The notes under the pieces: model-generated
What the model saw: the letters and a program-made list of their open reading frames with translations, nothing else
What the model was told of the DNA's origin: nothing
The model's database searches: none
Assembly: GCA_963693085.1 (NCBI GenBank)
Contig: OY856411.1
Span: 65,623,501 to 65,687,500, forward strand
Length of the DNA: 64,000 nt
Source of the DNA: Alisma plantago-aquatica
Lineage: Eukaryota; Streptophyta; Magnoliopsida; Alismatales; Alismataceae
Direction: 5' to 3'
Position numbers and translations under genes: made by a program
In this document: positions 23,641 to 35,246 of the stretch, in pieces
Layout of the letters: every line of letters begins with the position of its first letter
Position numbering within the stretch: position 1 is the stretch's first letter

Positions 23641-24297
23641 ATTTGATCTAAAAGGTCCACATACATTAGTATGTACGAGCCTAGCAGATCACTGGCTCTC
23701 TCACTGTGTCTAGTGAAAGGAGTCTTGGTCATCTTGCCTAATAAGCAAGCCTCACATGTCTCTAATGATTCAAAATCAAAAGAGTCTAGATAACCATCCT
23801 TATGGAGTCTAGATATGTGTTTCTCGTTTATATGCCCAAGACGACAATGCCAGAAGTATGTTTTGTTTGAGTTGTCAAGATTTATCCTTTTAGTATTTAT
23901 GTTGTATATGCTAGTCTCAAGTTCTAACAAGTAGATACCATGAGACATAGGGGCATTTCCATAAAAGATCTCATCTTTCAAAATAGAAATCATTCCATTC
24001 TTAATGTGAATTTCAAATCCACTCTTATCCATACAAGATACAGAAATAATATTTCTATTAATGGAAAGTACATAATAGCAATTATCTAATTCTATTACAA
24101 GGCCCATAGGCAAAGATCAACTAATAACTCCAACTGTGGTAGCAGCAACTCTTACTCCATTAGCGACCCACAACTCGACTTGGCCCTCTCATAAAGGCTT
24201 ACTTCTTATCAGATACTACATATTTGAACATATGTGAGATCCACATCCGGTATCCAGTACCCATGATGAATAAGTATTTAAGTTTATCTCAATAGCA
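23637..24297 (-). pseudogene. Copia element B protease and GAG-pre-integrase region
   Basis: The block 23637-24113 contains HCRLGHINEKHISRL and CEACLLGKMTK, the HHCC zinc domain at the integrase N-terminus. Upstream, 24114-24297 contains the protease active-site region (WVLDTGCGSHIC-type) in a broken frame. The element is interrupted at 24298-24302 by insertion of element C, and its gag resumes at 33401. Confidence 0.75.
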
Positions 24298-24302
24298 TAT
24301 AT
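24298..24302. other. Target-site duplication of element C (left)
   Basis: TATAT precedes the LTR start and is repeated exactly at 33396-33400, which proves that 24303-33395 entered as one unit. Confidence 0.9.
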
Positions 24303-26546
24303 TGTTGGGTTTTAGGGGAGATAGAGAAGGCAGTGGAAACAAAAATTTCTCCCCAAACCCATACCGAGGAAACGCGTCAACGTCTATATAATAGGAAAGG
24401 ATGGTTTGTGGAATCATACCTTGTCCTGAGGCTTGCTTGGCGACAATACCTCGCGCAATGCACAGTCTTCAACTTCGGTCTTGGACGGTGTCTGTGCAGC
24501 TCCTGGTCGCACCTGGACTGACAACTCCTCCTCCTACCGAACTGTCGGATGACAGTTGTCCTCCTGAGCGGCAGTGTCCTCCCGCCTCTGTAGTAGTCCA
24601 CACGGACCACCTGGAACTCCACTCTCCTTGTCCCACAAGGAAGTGGAAGGAGTCACACCCTCCTGTTGACGTACTAGTCACCAACACACTCTCCTGCTAC
24701 CAGTTGCAACTGCAGTTGTCTTTCCCTTGCTGCACCTCCCTTTTGCGGGAAGCACTTTCTCGGGATCTCTCACGGTTACCAAAACCAGAGAGAATGACAA
24801 CTTCGCAAAGCAACCAGCTTGCATTGAGTTGTACTCTGAGAAGCCCCCAATACCCCTATATATATAGGTGGGTCATGGGACAAGGTTCTCTCTGCCCAGC
24901 AATATGGGACTAAAGCAGGAGTAGAAGGGTTCGAGATTTTCCACAAAAAGCAACCAACTTGCAACCTGAACCGATCGGTTCACAAGTGAACCGGTCGGTT
25001 GGGGACCTGAACCGGTCGGTTGGAGCACCAACCGATCGGTTGGGACCCATGAGCCGATCGGTTCACTTCTGAACCGGTCGGTTCGTGGTCCTGGTCGGTT
25101 CCCGATTGACTTTCCTTCTTTCATTTCTAATTGGTATCGAATACCAATCCTATTCCCAATCAAATTGGGCAAGTGAAACGCAAGGAAAATTCTCACCGAC
25201 CTGACTTTCCCAACTTGCTCAGTTGCACCAGTTGAACCGATCGGTTCAACACTTGAACCGCTCGTTTCACCCTGGGCTTGAGCCGATCGGCTCAACTCTT
25301 GAGCCGACCGGTTTAGCAACCTCAGCCAACCGGTTCAACACTTGAACCGATCGGTTGGGAGTACAGGTTCTGCAGAATTAGTCAAATGCAATTTCAATCA
25401 ATCCGATACTCCAATCAATGCGTCCAACACCTTGAACCATATGATATTGAGCTATCAACTGATTGAGTGTTTAATTGAACTACTAAACTCCTTTAGTAAT
25501 CAATCTAAACATTGCTTTGTGGACAAAACTCCTCTTCCAGGTTAAATCCTATGTGTGTGACCCTGCAGGTCCATTTCACGTTGGCAGTGAAAGTCCATAA
25601 CACTTATGACTTCACAAGCAAAGAGCGGTGCCTAGTCACACATCAGTGCTACCCAAGTGAAAGTAGAAAGTTGGAGAACAACTTTCATCCTACAATCCGT
25701 GAATGGTGTTACAGCGAATGTATAATTCCTTTGTCACTGATATCCCGAATGAACTCAAGGCATGGAACTGTCATCCTGTCAACGTTCATTCACTTTCTTG
25801 ATCTCAGAGAAGATTGAAGGAGATATGTATGACATCAATATCACATACTGATTCGCACATGCGTGCGCACGCCTATCTCAATCCTACTCATCAAGTGGCC
25901 TTGGATATCAAACTCCCTCAGGAGGGACAAATCCCATATCTATCACTCACCCCTCAAAAGCCCCATGTGTCAAAGCCACCCAATCATCACCTTTATAACA
26001 ACCCATGTTTCAGGACTGCGTTTGATGATGTCAAAGTGTGCCCAACGACATGTGTTGAGTGCAGTGATTTCAGGTCTAAGAATCACACTCACCACCATCA
26101 CTGTGAGTACTGACTGTGACTACCATCTCATGGTTCCATGTGTCAAACTCACGGTGGGTCTGTCCGGTACCTTGTTCTCTAATAAGTACCTATGTGTTTG
26201 GTTTGATATCTCTATATCATGACTAATGAGATTTTGTCATCAACCAACACCACAATCTAGTCTTGTGTGTCATTACTGTCTATCTACCTTCCACAATGAC
26301 ATCCGACTAGGGACATAACAAGAATGTAAAAACTCTTAGCATCCGTATGATCTCATCGTTCAGGTCATGAACCTGAAGGCATACGTCATTGAGTACTGTC
26401 ATTCTCTAGACATTCAATCTGTTCTATCACTATCTCATATGACTGAACTAGAAAGAATTGGAAGCTTGCCTATGATGTTTCTCAAATCAATCTTATGTAT
26501 CCCACCAATCATCCCATGATTGGCTCTCAGGGCATACATACCAACA
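24303..26546 (-). repeat. 3' LTR of element C
   Basis: Bounded by TGTTGG and CCAACA, a perfect 6-base inverted repeat. TATA box CTATATATATAG at 24856-24867. The palindrome array at 24967-25358 lies about 100-500 bases upstream of it in the direction of transcription. The 170-codon plus frame at 24401-24913 and the 148-codon minus frame at 24873-25319 lie in R-U5/U3 and are not regarded as genes. Confidence 0.9.
24967..25358. repeat. Palindrome array AACCGATCGGTT in the element C LTR (left copy)
   Basis: Words AACCGATCGGTT (perfect palindrome), GAACCGGTCGGTT and GAGCCGATCGGC recur in two clusters, 24967-25110 and 25230-25358. The partner LTR has the same array at 31838-32208, with one 21-base unit fewer. 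Confidence 0.9.
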
Positions 26547-26557
26547 GACTCCCACTT
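26547..26557 (-). promoter_or_regulatory. Polypurine tract of element C
   Basis: The minus strand reads AAGTGGGAGTC directly before the LTR start TGTTGG. The same motif precedes the LTR of element B. Confidence 0.8.
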
Positions 26558-29500
26558 GCACTGCGAGCCAATCACCCTTGAATCATATTCATAGTGATCT
26601 CTAAACATGTCCCACATGTTACTGTGCTTTAGTGCTTAACATAGTGAGTAATGGAAACACCTTGCCAAAGTCTGTATAAATTGCATGTCTCTCATCTCTT
26701 CACTGTACGTTACACGTATGAGATGGAGTTGCCGTAATATGCGATCTAGTATTCCATTGCTAACTTTTAGCCACATTGCATGATCAAGGATTCTAGACTT
26801 GTCATCAATGAGTGGAATATAAGTTCATCTCATGAACTTTCAAATCCATATAGTATCGACTGCTGTTCACTAACACACAGATACTCGGCATTTCCTTTTA
26901 AATGGTTTTATTGGAACACTTTTAATTATCAACAAACTTTCACTTTTATACATCCTATGTATATTTTGCGATTAATTTTCTGTCCTTTCGGAAGTTCGCA
27001 TCAATGTAACTCTTTACATCAAACTCTTCCTTATCTCCATAGAACTAGTACTTCCCAAGTACTTATCAAGTTCTTATGGTATTCCAGTAACCCTTACTGG
27101 AAGTAGACATACATCCACTCGTCATGTCCTACATACGAGTTATCAGGATGAGCACATCATATTGCCATGTCCTACATACAAGATGATGAATGCATTTTAT
27201 TCTCGCCATGTCATACATGCAAGACAATGGGATGATTACATACATGATAGATCCATATCTATTCTTAGTGTTCCCATTCTTCATAAGAATTGGACACTTG
27301 GCCTTGGGATACTAATATCCATATAACATGCACAAGTTTTCTCCCACTGAATCTGTGCATACTGAACCCTTCAGTACAGATTGCCAATGTATGCTCTCTC
27401 TTTTCCAGGTCAAGAGATTTGTCAAGAACTATCTCTATATATCTCTATTCCCATCACATAGGAAACATCTCTATCTTCCTTAAAGATAATTTCCACTTTT
27501 GGATTTCCATTTTAGAACATTTCCATTTCACATCAATATGTGGAATGTGAATACGCTCCCACTAAATCACAGATCCCTTCTTTATCTTTGACATATCAGT
27601 CAAACCCTTTGACTATATCATCAAAGTAAAGATCCAATTCTGAGTTGCTTGTACTCAATCAATCACATTGATTAGTCCATTGTAACTTATAGACTTCATT
27701 TGCATTAGTGGATTCATAAACCTTATAGGTTGTGTCACGTACACATCCTTGTTTAATTCCTCATAGGAATGTGGTTTTAGTATCCACATGCCAAATGTCT
27801 TAGTCATTAAGTTGCAATCAACAAGCATCATCCTTCTCAAAATGTTATCCATGTGTCTTAACACTTAATACTCATTTGTACTTATGTATTTCATCCAATG
27901 AGTACTACCATCAAGGTCATACCTTATGGTTCACATGGAAATCATTTAGGATGTAATGATCATAAATCATAACTCAAAATTCAGTTCCTCATATTCATCT
28001 AGATAGTTGACTCATCATATGAACAACTCATCATATAGATAATTGAGGTGTATCTGTCAAGGATATAAGAACTCACAACCCTTGTGATTCTTAATTTCCT
28101 TTATTAGTGTGGGGTATTCTTTTATTAAGAAGAATTCAGTTATTTGATAATCATTCTCTAACTCCTTAGAGTATGATTCCTTCTTGATTTAGACATCACC
28201 ATGCCTTAATCATGAGTTCACTATGATACATTATCATAATCACTCGTAAGGATCTCAAACATTTGGTTCAAGTGTTTCATTCATTGATCTCATCAAGAAT
28301 TAACACTTTACCAAATTTGCACTTCATCTATGAAAATCTTGAACACTTCAAGATATTCATATTGGTATTTCTCTAAACACCGTTTGAAGTATTAGCATTT
28401 GTTCCAATGGGTATGTAAATACATCACATGTATTATACCTAATAGGACAATCATTCTCACACTACCATTAGTGAAGATTGATTAATCATGTACAAGAGAT
28501 TCATGTCTCTTACTGGTTCTCTAACCAAAAGAGTCTAGATTTATCCATCATATGGAAACTAGAAATGAATTTCTCATGATTGATGCTAATTTGATTGTTT
28601 GAGTTATCAATAACTTTAGGTATCATTTTATCTTATACATACCATGTATTACAAGATAAACAAGGCATTGCCACAAAGATCATATCTTTAAGATTGAAAC
28701 ATCAACTTTATTAATTGCCATCATTGTCATACAATATGCAAAAATAAAGTGTTTCTATCTATTGGCAGTATATGAAATAGCAGTTCTCAACTCTATTTCG
28801 TGCCCTTTAGGCTGAAATAAGCTGAAAGATACTCCTATCTATGGCCGCAACACTTGCTCCAATGATGGGTACTTCTTTCTTGGTCCTTTCACAAAGTCCA
28901 TCACTTCTTTGTTGATATTGCATATCATATATGACATATCCATATCTTGGTATCATATACCACAGATAAAGAAGTGGTTCATTTCCTGATACCTTAGGTG
29001 GAGATCTCCATCCCCTCCATCTTCTTTTGTTCTTCCAGATATAGAGGGCAATTCCCTCATACACCCTTTCCCCATGTGCCTTGAGGCTGAAGATGGCTTG
29101 GATTGCTGGCTAGCATCAGAACACTTCTTTGCTTTGCCCTTATCCTTGCCCTTAAGAATTACCTTTCTATTTGATCACATCAAAGATTATGGTTTGTCTT
29201 TCTTCATCTTTGCCTTTACTATCCTCAACATGTCCAACAACTCTGTCAACGCTTGTCCAAGTTGTTCATGTTGTAGCTTATCATGAATTGTATGATCCTC
29301 GCAACATTTGCAGTATCATACCAATAGCCAACTCTTGGCTCAGAGGGAATCCTTCTTAGTCAGGTTTTTCCACATACCCAATCACATTGAGTGTGTGAAT
29401 ACCTTACTGGATCTCCTTCTGTCATGACATACTAGGATAGTATCTTGGAGACATCATATGTCTCATGTTGTCTCTGCAACTCACAGTTCAGAGAACACAA

Positions 29501-29640
29501 CATCAAGCACTCCTCATCAATGTCATCCTTGGTATGCTTCCATAAGCATACTTTCAGCCATTGATGTGGTGGGATCGAGTTCATCTGGTTCTGGTATAAC
29601 TAGGATTTGGAGCTTTCGCTCTTTGAGAACACTTCTCACC
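26558..29640 (-). pseudogene. Element C gag-pol remnants
   Basis: Traces follow element B's gene order. Gag lies at 29090-29640, with the block around 29206-29290 aligning to B gag at 33650-33720. The zinc-knuckle region is near 28990-29070, the pre-integrase and integrase regions about 28260-28700, and RT around 27560-27870 (DVYVTQPIRFMNPL at 27655-27864). No open block exceeds about 110 codons and the catalytic boxes are not recognisable. Decay is stronger than in the older host element B, although the LTRs of C are only about 2% apart. Confidence 0.65.
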
Positions 29641-31158
29641 ATCCTAACCAGTCGTGGAATTATTCCCATTTAATTTGTTAGTTTCAAAGACTGATCGCAA
29701 ATAAAGTGATTTGTTGATTAACCATTTATTTTAACAAAAGGAAATATATGCAATTTTAAGTCCAAAACTCCTTTTGACTTGTTTGATTGATTTGAAAAGT
29801 TGACGATATAATTAGGCCTTTAATTAATTATTGCTCCCACTATTTTACTTCAAATTGATAGCCCTCACCATCAATTCGGAAGATTGCAGCGTACAACCTT
29901 CTAGTGGGCAAGATCCTGAAATCCTCTAAGCCATGGACCAGCTAGGGCTGTCACCCACAACATAGATCTCTCAGGTAGGCAACTTTTGCCAATTGCATCA
30001 TATGCAACTCTTGATAAGATGTCATCTACAACTCCTTGCAATGATCATCTCCATGCCTCAAGGCGCTAGATCCTATCTAGGTCACCTTGTTAAGTCCGAC
30101 CCAAAGCAAACACGATGAATATGCACCCTGCTAGGGCAGACCCACACATTCATCCTTCACGCTTCCATGAGGTAGACGGTGCACCACGCTAGGGCGTGCC
30201 CACACTTGGTCGAACAAGCTTTTCACGTGTGTCGCATTTGGAAGGCATCTAAAACTTAATATTTTAATGAGGGATTTGGTTTTATATACATATACATATC
30301 CAATCACCACAATACATAGTATGTATCATATACATGCTATATCCCACAGAAAACATGCACAAACGATAAAAAGCGATGATTATGGCCATCCTAATGTGAT
30401 TCCTCGAGCCAAGAGGAATCACGGTCATCTAGGTCTACATCACATGCAACCTGTACAAGATGAACTTTGTGCCTTGCCATCCGAGTGGATCAATTCATCA
30501 CATGAATGATCTGTACTCTCCAGCCGGTCATCTGGGTGCCACCAGCCGATTGGTTGGCTCCTCCAACCGATCAGTTCACCTAGTCGTCGTGCATCTCGTC
30601 ATGTCCGCCACCCGCTCGTCTCGCTCCTCGAACCGGTCATCAACCGATCGGTTCACTCCTTGAACCGACCGTCTGGAAAGTCAACCGATTGGTTCACTCC
30701 TTGAACTGATCGTCTGAGCAGTCGTCTTGATGTCCGACGGTCTTCGACATAACAGGAAATAAAATTTATCCTATTTATTACATTGCTTTAAAAGGAGAAA
30801 CCCCGAGTTGCATTCGGGGGGAGCAAAGGTAGGAAAGAATCTCGAATTATTTCGAGTTACATCAGGAATAAGAGAGGGAAGATAGGTGCGCAGACCGAGA
30901 TGCAAGCAACCACAAACAACCACACACAGATAGGTGTTTATAGGCCATAATCACGCTACATACATCCACCACAAAACTCGTTTAAGGGCGACGCGTATCG
31001 AGTGCATTAATAATACATATCATATATGTAATTAGGGATTTGTGGATTTAGGATTGGACATGCATAAAGCCGATATTATTCGCATCGCATGCAATAAATA
31101 AAGGCGACAAACCAAAATCGATCATATCGATATTCCTAAAATATAGAGTAGTTGACGT
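29641..31158 (-). other. Element C 5' leader, non-coding
   Basis: The region between gag and PBS carries no open frame with recognisable domains. It contains a second array of the LTR-type words at 30520-30725 and an inverted pair CCCCGAGTTGCATTCGGGG (30803-30821). Confidence 0.6.
30520..30725. repeat. Internal AACCGATCGGTT-type array in the element C leader
   Basis: CAACCGATCGGTTCACTCC, CGAACCGGTC, CAACCGATTGGTTCACTCC and CCAACCGATCAGTTCACC recur here, outside the LTR. The word type is the same as in the LTR arrays at 24967-25358 and 31838-32208. Confidence 0.85.
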
Positions 31159-31171
31159 GGCTCTGATACCA
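31159..31171 (-). promoter_or_regulatory. Primer-binding site of element C
   Basis: The minus strand reads TGGTATCAGAGCC one base from the LTR end, matching initiator tRNA-Met. Confidence 0.9.
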
Positions 31172-31172
31172 C

Positions 31173-33395
31173 TGTTGGGTTTTAGGGGAGACAGAGAAGG
31201 TAGCAGAAACAAAAATTTCTCCCCAAACCCATACCGAGGAAATGCGTCAACGTCTATATAATAGGAAAGGATGGTTTGTGGAATCATACCTTGTCCCGAG
31301 GCTTGCTTGGCGACAATACCTCGTGCAATGCACAGTCTTCAACTACGGTCTTGGACGGTGTCTGTGCAGCTCCTGGTCGCACCGGGAATGACAACTCCTC
31401 CTCCTACCAGACTGTCGGATGACAGTTGTCCTCCTGAGCGGCAGTGTCCTCCCGCCTCTGTAGTAGTCCACACGGACCACCTGGAACTCCACTCTCCTTG
31501 TCCCACAAGGAAGTGGAAGGAGTCGCACCCTCCTGTTGACGTACTAGTCACCAACACACTCTCCTGCTACCAGTTGCAACTGCAGTTGTCTTTCCCTTGT
31601 TGCACCTCCCTTTTGCGGGAAGCACTTGCTCGGGATCTCTCACGGTTACCAAAACCAGAGAGGACGACAACTTCGCAAAGCAACCAGCTTGCATTGAGTT
31701 GTACTCTGAGAAGCCCCCAATACCCCTATATATATAGGTGGGTCATGGGATAGGGTTCTCTGTGCCCGGAAATATGGGACTAAAGCAGGAGTAGAAGGGT
31801 TCGAGATTTTCCACAAAAAGCAACCAACTCGCAACCTGAACCGATCGGTTCACAAGTGAACCGGTCGGTTGGGGACCTGAACCGGTCGATTGGAGCACCA
31901 ACCGATCGGTTGGGACCCATGAGCCGATCGGTTCACTTCTGAACTGGTCGGTTCGTGGTCCTGGTCGGTTCCCGATTGACTTTCCTTCTTTCGTTTCTAA
32001 TTGGTATCGAATACCAATCATATTCCCAATCAAATTGGACAAGTGAAAATCAAGGAAAATTCTCACCGACCTGACTTTCCCAACTTGCTCAGTTGCACCA
32101 GTTGAACCGATCGGTTCAACACTTGAACCGCTCGTTTCACCCTGGGCTTGAGCCGACCGGTTTAGCAACCTCAGCCGACCGGTTCAACACTTGAACCGAT
32201 CGGTTGGGAGTACAGGTTGTGCAGAATCAGTCAAATGCGATTTCAATCAATCTGATACTCCAATCAATGCGTCCAACACCTTGAACCATATGATATTGAG
32301 CTATCAACTGATTGAGTGTTTAATTGAACTACTAAACTCCTTTAGTAATCAATCTAAACATTGCTTTGTGGACAAAACTCCTCTTCTAGGTTAAATCCTA
32401 TGTGTGTGACCTTGCAGGTCCATTTCACGTTGGCAGTGAAAGTCCATAACACTTATGACTTCACAAGCAAAGAGCGGTGCCTAGTCACACATCAGTGCTA
32501 CCCAAGTGAAAGTAGAAAGTTGGAGAACAACTTTCATCCTACAATCCGTGAATGGTGTTGCAGCGAATGTATAATTCCTTTGTCACTGATATCCCGAATG
32601 AACTCAAGGCATGGAACTGTCATCCTGTCAACGTTCATTCACTTTCTTGATCTCAGAGCAGATTGAAGGAGATCTGTATGACATCAATATCACATACTGA
32701 TTCACACATGCGTGCGCACGCCTATCTCAATCCTACTCATCAAGTGGCCTTGGATATCAAACTCCCTCAGGAGGGACAAATCCCATATCTATCACTCACC
32801 CCTCAAAAGCCCCATGTGTCAAAGCCACCCAATCATCACCTTTATAACAACCCATGTTTCAGGACTGCGTTTGATGATGTCAAAGTGTGCCCAACGACAT
32901 GTGTTGAGTGCAGTGATTTCAGGTCTAAGAATCACACTCACCACCATCACTGTGAGTACTGACTGTGACTACCATCTCATGGTTCCATGTGTCAAACTCA
33001 CGGTGGGTCTGTCCGGTACCTTGTTCTCTAACAAGTACCTATGTGTTTGGTTTGATATCTCTATATCATGACTAATGAGATTTTGTCATCAACCAACACC
33101 ACAATCTAGTCTTGTGTGTCATTGCTGTCTATCTACCTTCCACAATGACATCCGACTAGGGACATAACAAGAATGTAAAAACTCTTAGCATCTGTATGAT
33201 CTCATCGTTCAGGTCATGAACCTGAAGGCATACGTCATTGAGTACTGTCATTCTCTAGACATTGAATCTATTCTATCACTATCTCATATGACTGAACCAG
33301 AAAGAATTGGAAGCTTGCCTTTGATGTTTATCAAATCAATCTTATGTATCCCACCAATCATCCCATGATTGGCTCTCAGGGCATACATACCAACA
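31173..33395 (-). repeat. 5' LTR of element C
   Basis: Same structure as 24303-26546: TGTTGG/CCAACA ends, TATA CTATATATATAG at 31726-31737, palindrome array 31838-32208. It ends at 33395, followed by the TSD TATAT. Confidence 0.9.
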
Positions 33396-33400
33396 TATAT
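33396..33400. other. Target-site duplication of element C (right)
   Basis: TATAT, identical to 24298-24302. Confidence 0.9.
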
Positions 33401-34160
33401 ACCTAAGTAGAGATCTCTATCCCCTGCTTCTTCTTCCTCAGTTCCTCTAGGTAGAGAGGATGGTTTCTTTTCCAATGTCCATCCTGGTGACAATGGTAAC
33501 AAATGCCATCTTCGGAGATCCCACCTATAGCTTTGAGCGTGGATGACTTTGGCTTCTCCTAGATTTAGAACCTTTCTTAGCCTTGACTTTTCCTTTTAAC
33601 TTTTCCTTTGTCCGTTGATCATCATCACAGACTTGGGCCTGTCTTTCTTCATATGTGCTTCAGCTGTCCTCAACATGCCCAACAATTCTAACAACGGCTT
33701 GTCAAGATTGTTCATGTTATAGTTCATGACAAAATGACTATATGATTCAGGCAATGATTGCAGAATCACATCAGTCGCCAACACATGAGCTAGGGGAAAT
33801 CCCAACTTGGATAGGGTTTCCACGTACCCAATCAAAGTGAGTATATGGGTGCCACCTGAGTCTCCCTCTTTCATCTTGCTTTTAAACAAAGTCTTGGAGA
33901 CATCATATCTTTCCTGTCTTGCTTGATGCTGATACATGTTCTTGAGATGTGTTACCATCTTCATGACATTCATGTTCTCATGCTACTCTTGCATCTCATA
34001 GTTCATTGAGAACAACATCAGGTACTTGACATCCACGACATCATCAAGGAGCTACATGTAAGCATCCTTTTCAGCCTTGGGCACATTTGAGGCGAGTTTT
34101 GTTGGCTCTGGTGTTTTAAGAACATAGAGCTTACGCTCATGCATGAGAACAATTCTCAGT
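33401..34160 (-). pseudogene. Copia element B Gag, 5'-truncated
   Basis: A 125-codon open block (33596-33973) reads NMYQHQARQERYDVSKTLF, LATDVILQSLPESYSHFVMN, LLGMLRTAEAHMKK, the UBN2-type copia Gag core that builds the particle. Downstream at about 33440-33520 a zinc knuckle of the type CHQDGHWKRNHP is visible. Further N-terminal Gag (34000-34160) is decayed and stops abruptly at 34160, where a gypsy LTR fragment begins. The 5' LTR of element B is not present in the window. Confidence 0.75.
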
Positions 34161-35242
34161 TGTAATGACCTTGACCTAGGTTATGAGGTAACCCTATTTG
34201 TTTTGGCTAAGTAAGTTTCTTAGAAATTTAAATCCATGAAGAGAGTGCATATTGTGGCTGTATCTCTATAGAGAAGATACCAGTATACCCTAGTAAGCTA
34301 GTTTGCAATTGACACAAGATGTTCTGCTAGTGGTCTCGCACTGATCAAGATGGGTGAGGTCATGGAAGTTGGCTCTTCCATTGACATTGTATGGTACCGA
34401 TGCTTTACGTAGCCGTGGTTGGTTGGAGCATGAGAAGTATACCTCATCTCCTCAGGGCATAAGTGTGATTGTAAAATGTAATCAGCCGTGTAGCATATTT
34501 GCTTAAGGATTGAATACAGAAATCATTGGTTGATGTTACATTTCATTTATACATCTTAAATGGATAGATGTTATACATGTTCTTCATATTACTTATAAAA
34601 TGAATAGATGATTTACTGTTTTATCATATATGGCTACAATTCTTCAAAAGATGATATTTGTTTACTCTTCTTAAACAATGATTAAATCCTTCTTATTAAT
34701 ATAAAAGAATCCTCTGCCCATTTTTATACTGTTTAACTGTGATAATAATATTGTTGGTGGAGAGTTATATCTCTCGTTGGGGCATGGGTGTCACCCCGTT
34801 GGTCACCAACATTTTTTAGGTGGATGCAGACGAGGAGGTAGAGACCATACTACAGAGATACAAGAACAATAGCATGGACAACTGTAATAGCTCAGGTTGA
34901 ATATACTATCTATTGTGTCTTATAGATATAAGTCCTATGTATCGTCTATGTACTCTCAGGTCCTTGGAGTCAGTACATAAAGGTTTTATAAAGAATATGA
35001 GATTTTGGCTTGTATGTCTTGAGATTTTATGTTGCTTCAGTATATGTTTTGACAAAGCAACTATTACATATTATCCTCAAGATGAGATGGTATAATATGT
35101 GTACAATGTGACCCTATTGTTTATAAAGTTTTATCTTCTTTCAGTAAGAGTTTTCTTGGAAGAGGATCTCCTTACAAAATGGTTTTAAATTTTAGTGATT
35201 TTGTTAATCCACTACTTATGGTTATTCTACATAATTAGTAAT
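34161..35242 (+). mobile_element. Short version of the Tekay-like LTR (homologue of 11938-16495)
   Basis: It begins TGTAATGACCTTGACC and after about 70 bases jumps to sequence matching 15485-16490 (for example TTGACACAAGATG, ATAAGTGTGATTGTAAAAT, GGAAGAGGATCTCCTT). It therefore lacks the ~3.4 kb central part of the other copy. No target duplication was seen. It is either a deletion derivative or the basic LTR, with the longer copy carrying inserted material. Confidence 0.75.
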
Positions 35243-35246
35243 GATT

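Larger units (their letters stand above)
24303..33395 (-). mobile_element. Complete copia-type LTR retrotransposon C (9.1 kb), coding decayed
   Basis: Two LTRs (24303-26546 and 31173-33395), TSD TATAT, PBS at 31159-31171 and PPT at 26547-26557 define a full-length minus-strand element inserted in element B between its protease and gag. The LTRs differ by about 50 substitutions plus one 21-base deletion (hand count, about 2%). The internal region has only frame-broken traces of gag and pol. It is therefore non-autonomous, probably moved by proteins of a relative. Confidence 0.9.

Noticed and set aside
24401..24913. 170-codon plus frame, with a near-identical 160-codon frame at 31271-31753
   Set aside because: The similarity between them only reflects the duplicated LTRs of element C. 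The frame is antisense to the element and has no recognisable domain.
24967..25358. CRISPR-like repeat-spacer array
   Set aside because: The units are irregularly spaced palindromes in a plant LTR, with no unique spacers of constant length and no cas genes; the other arrays were rejected for the same reason.
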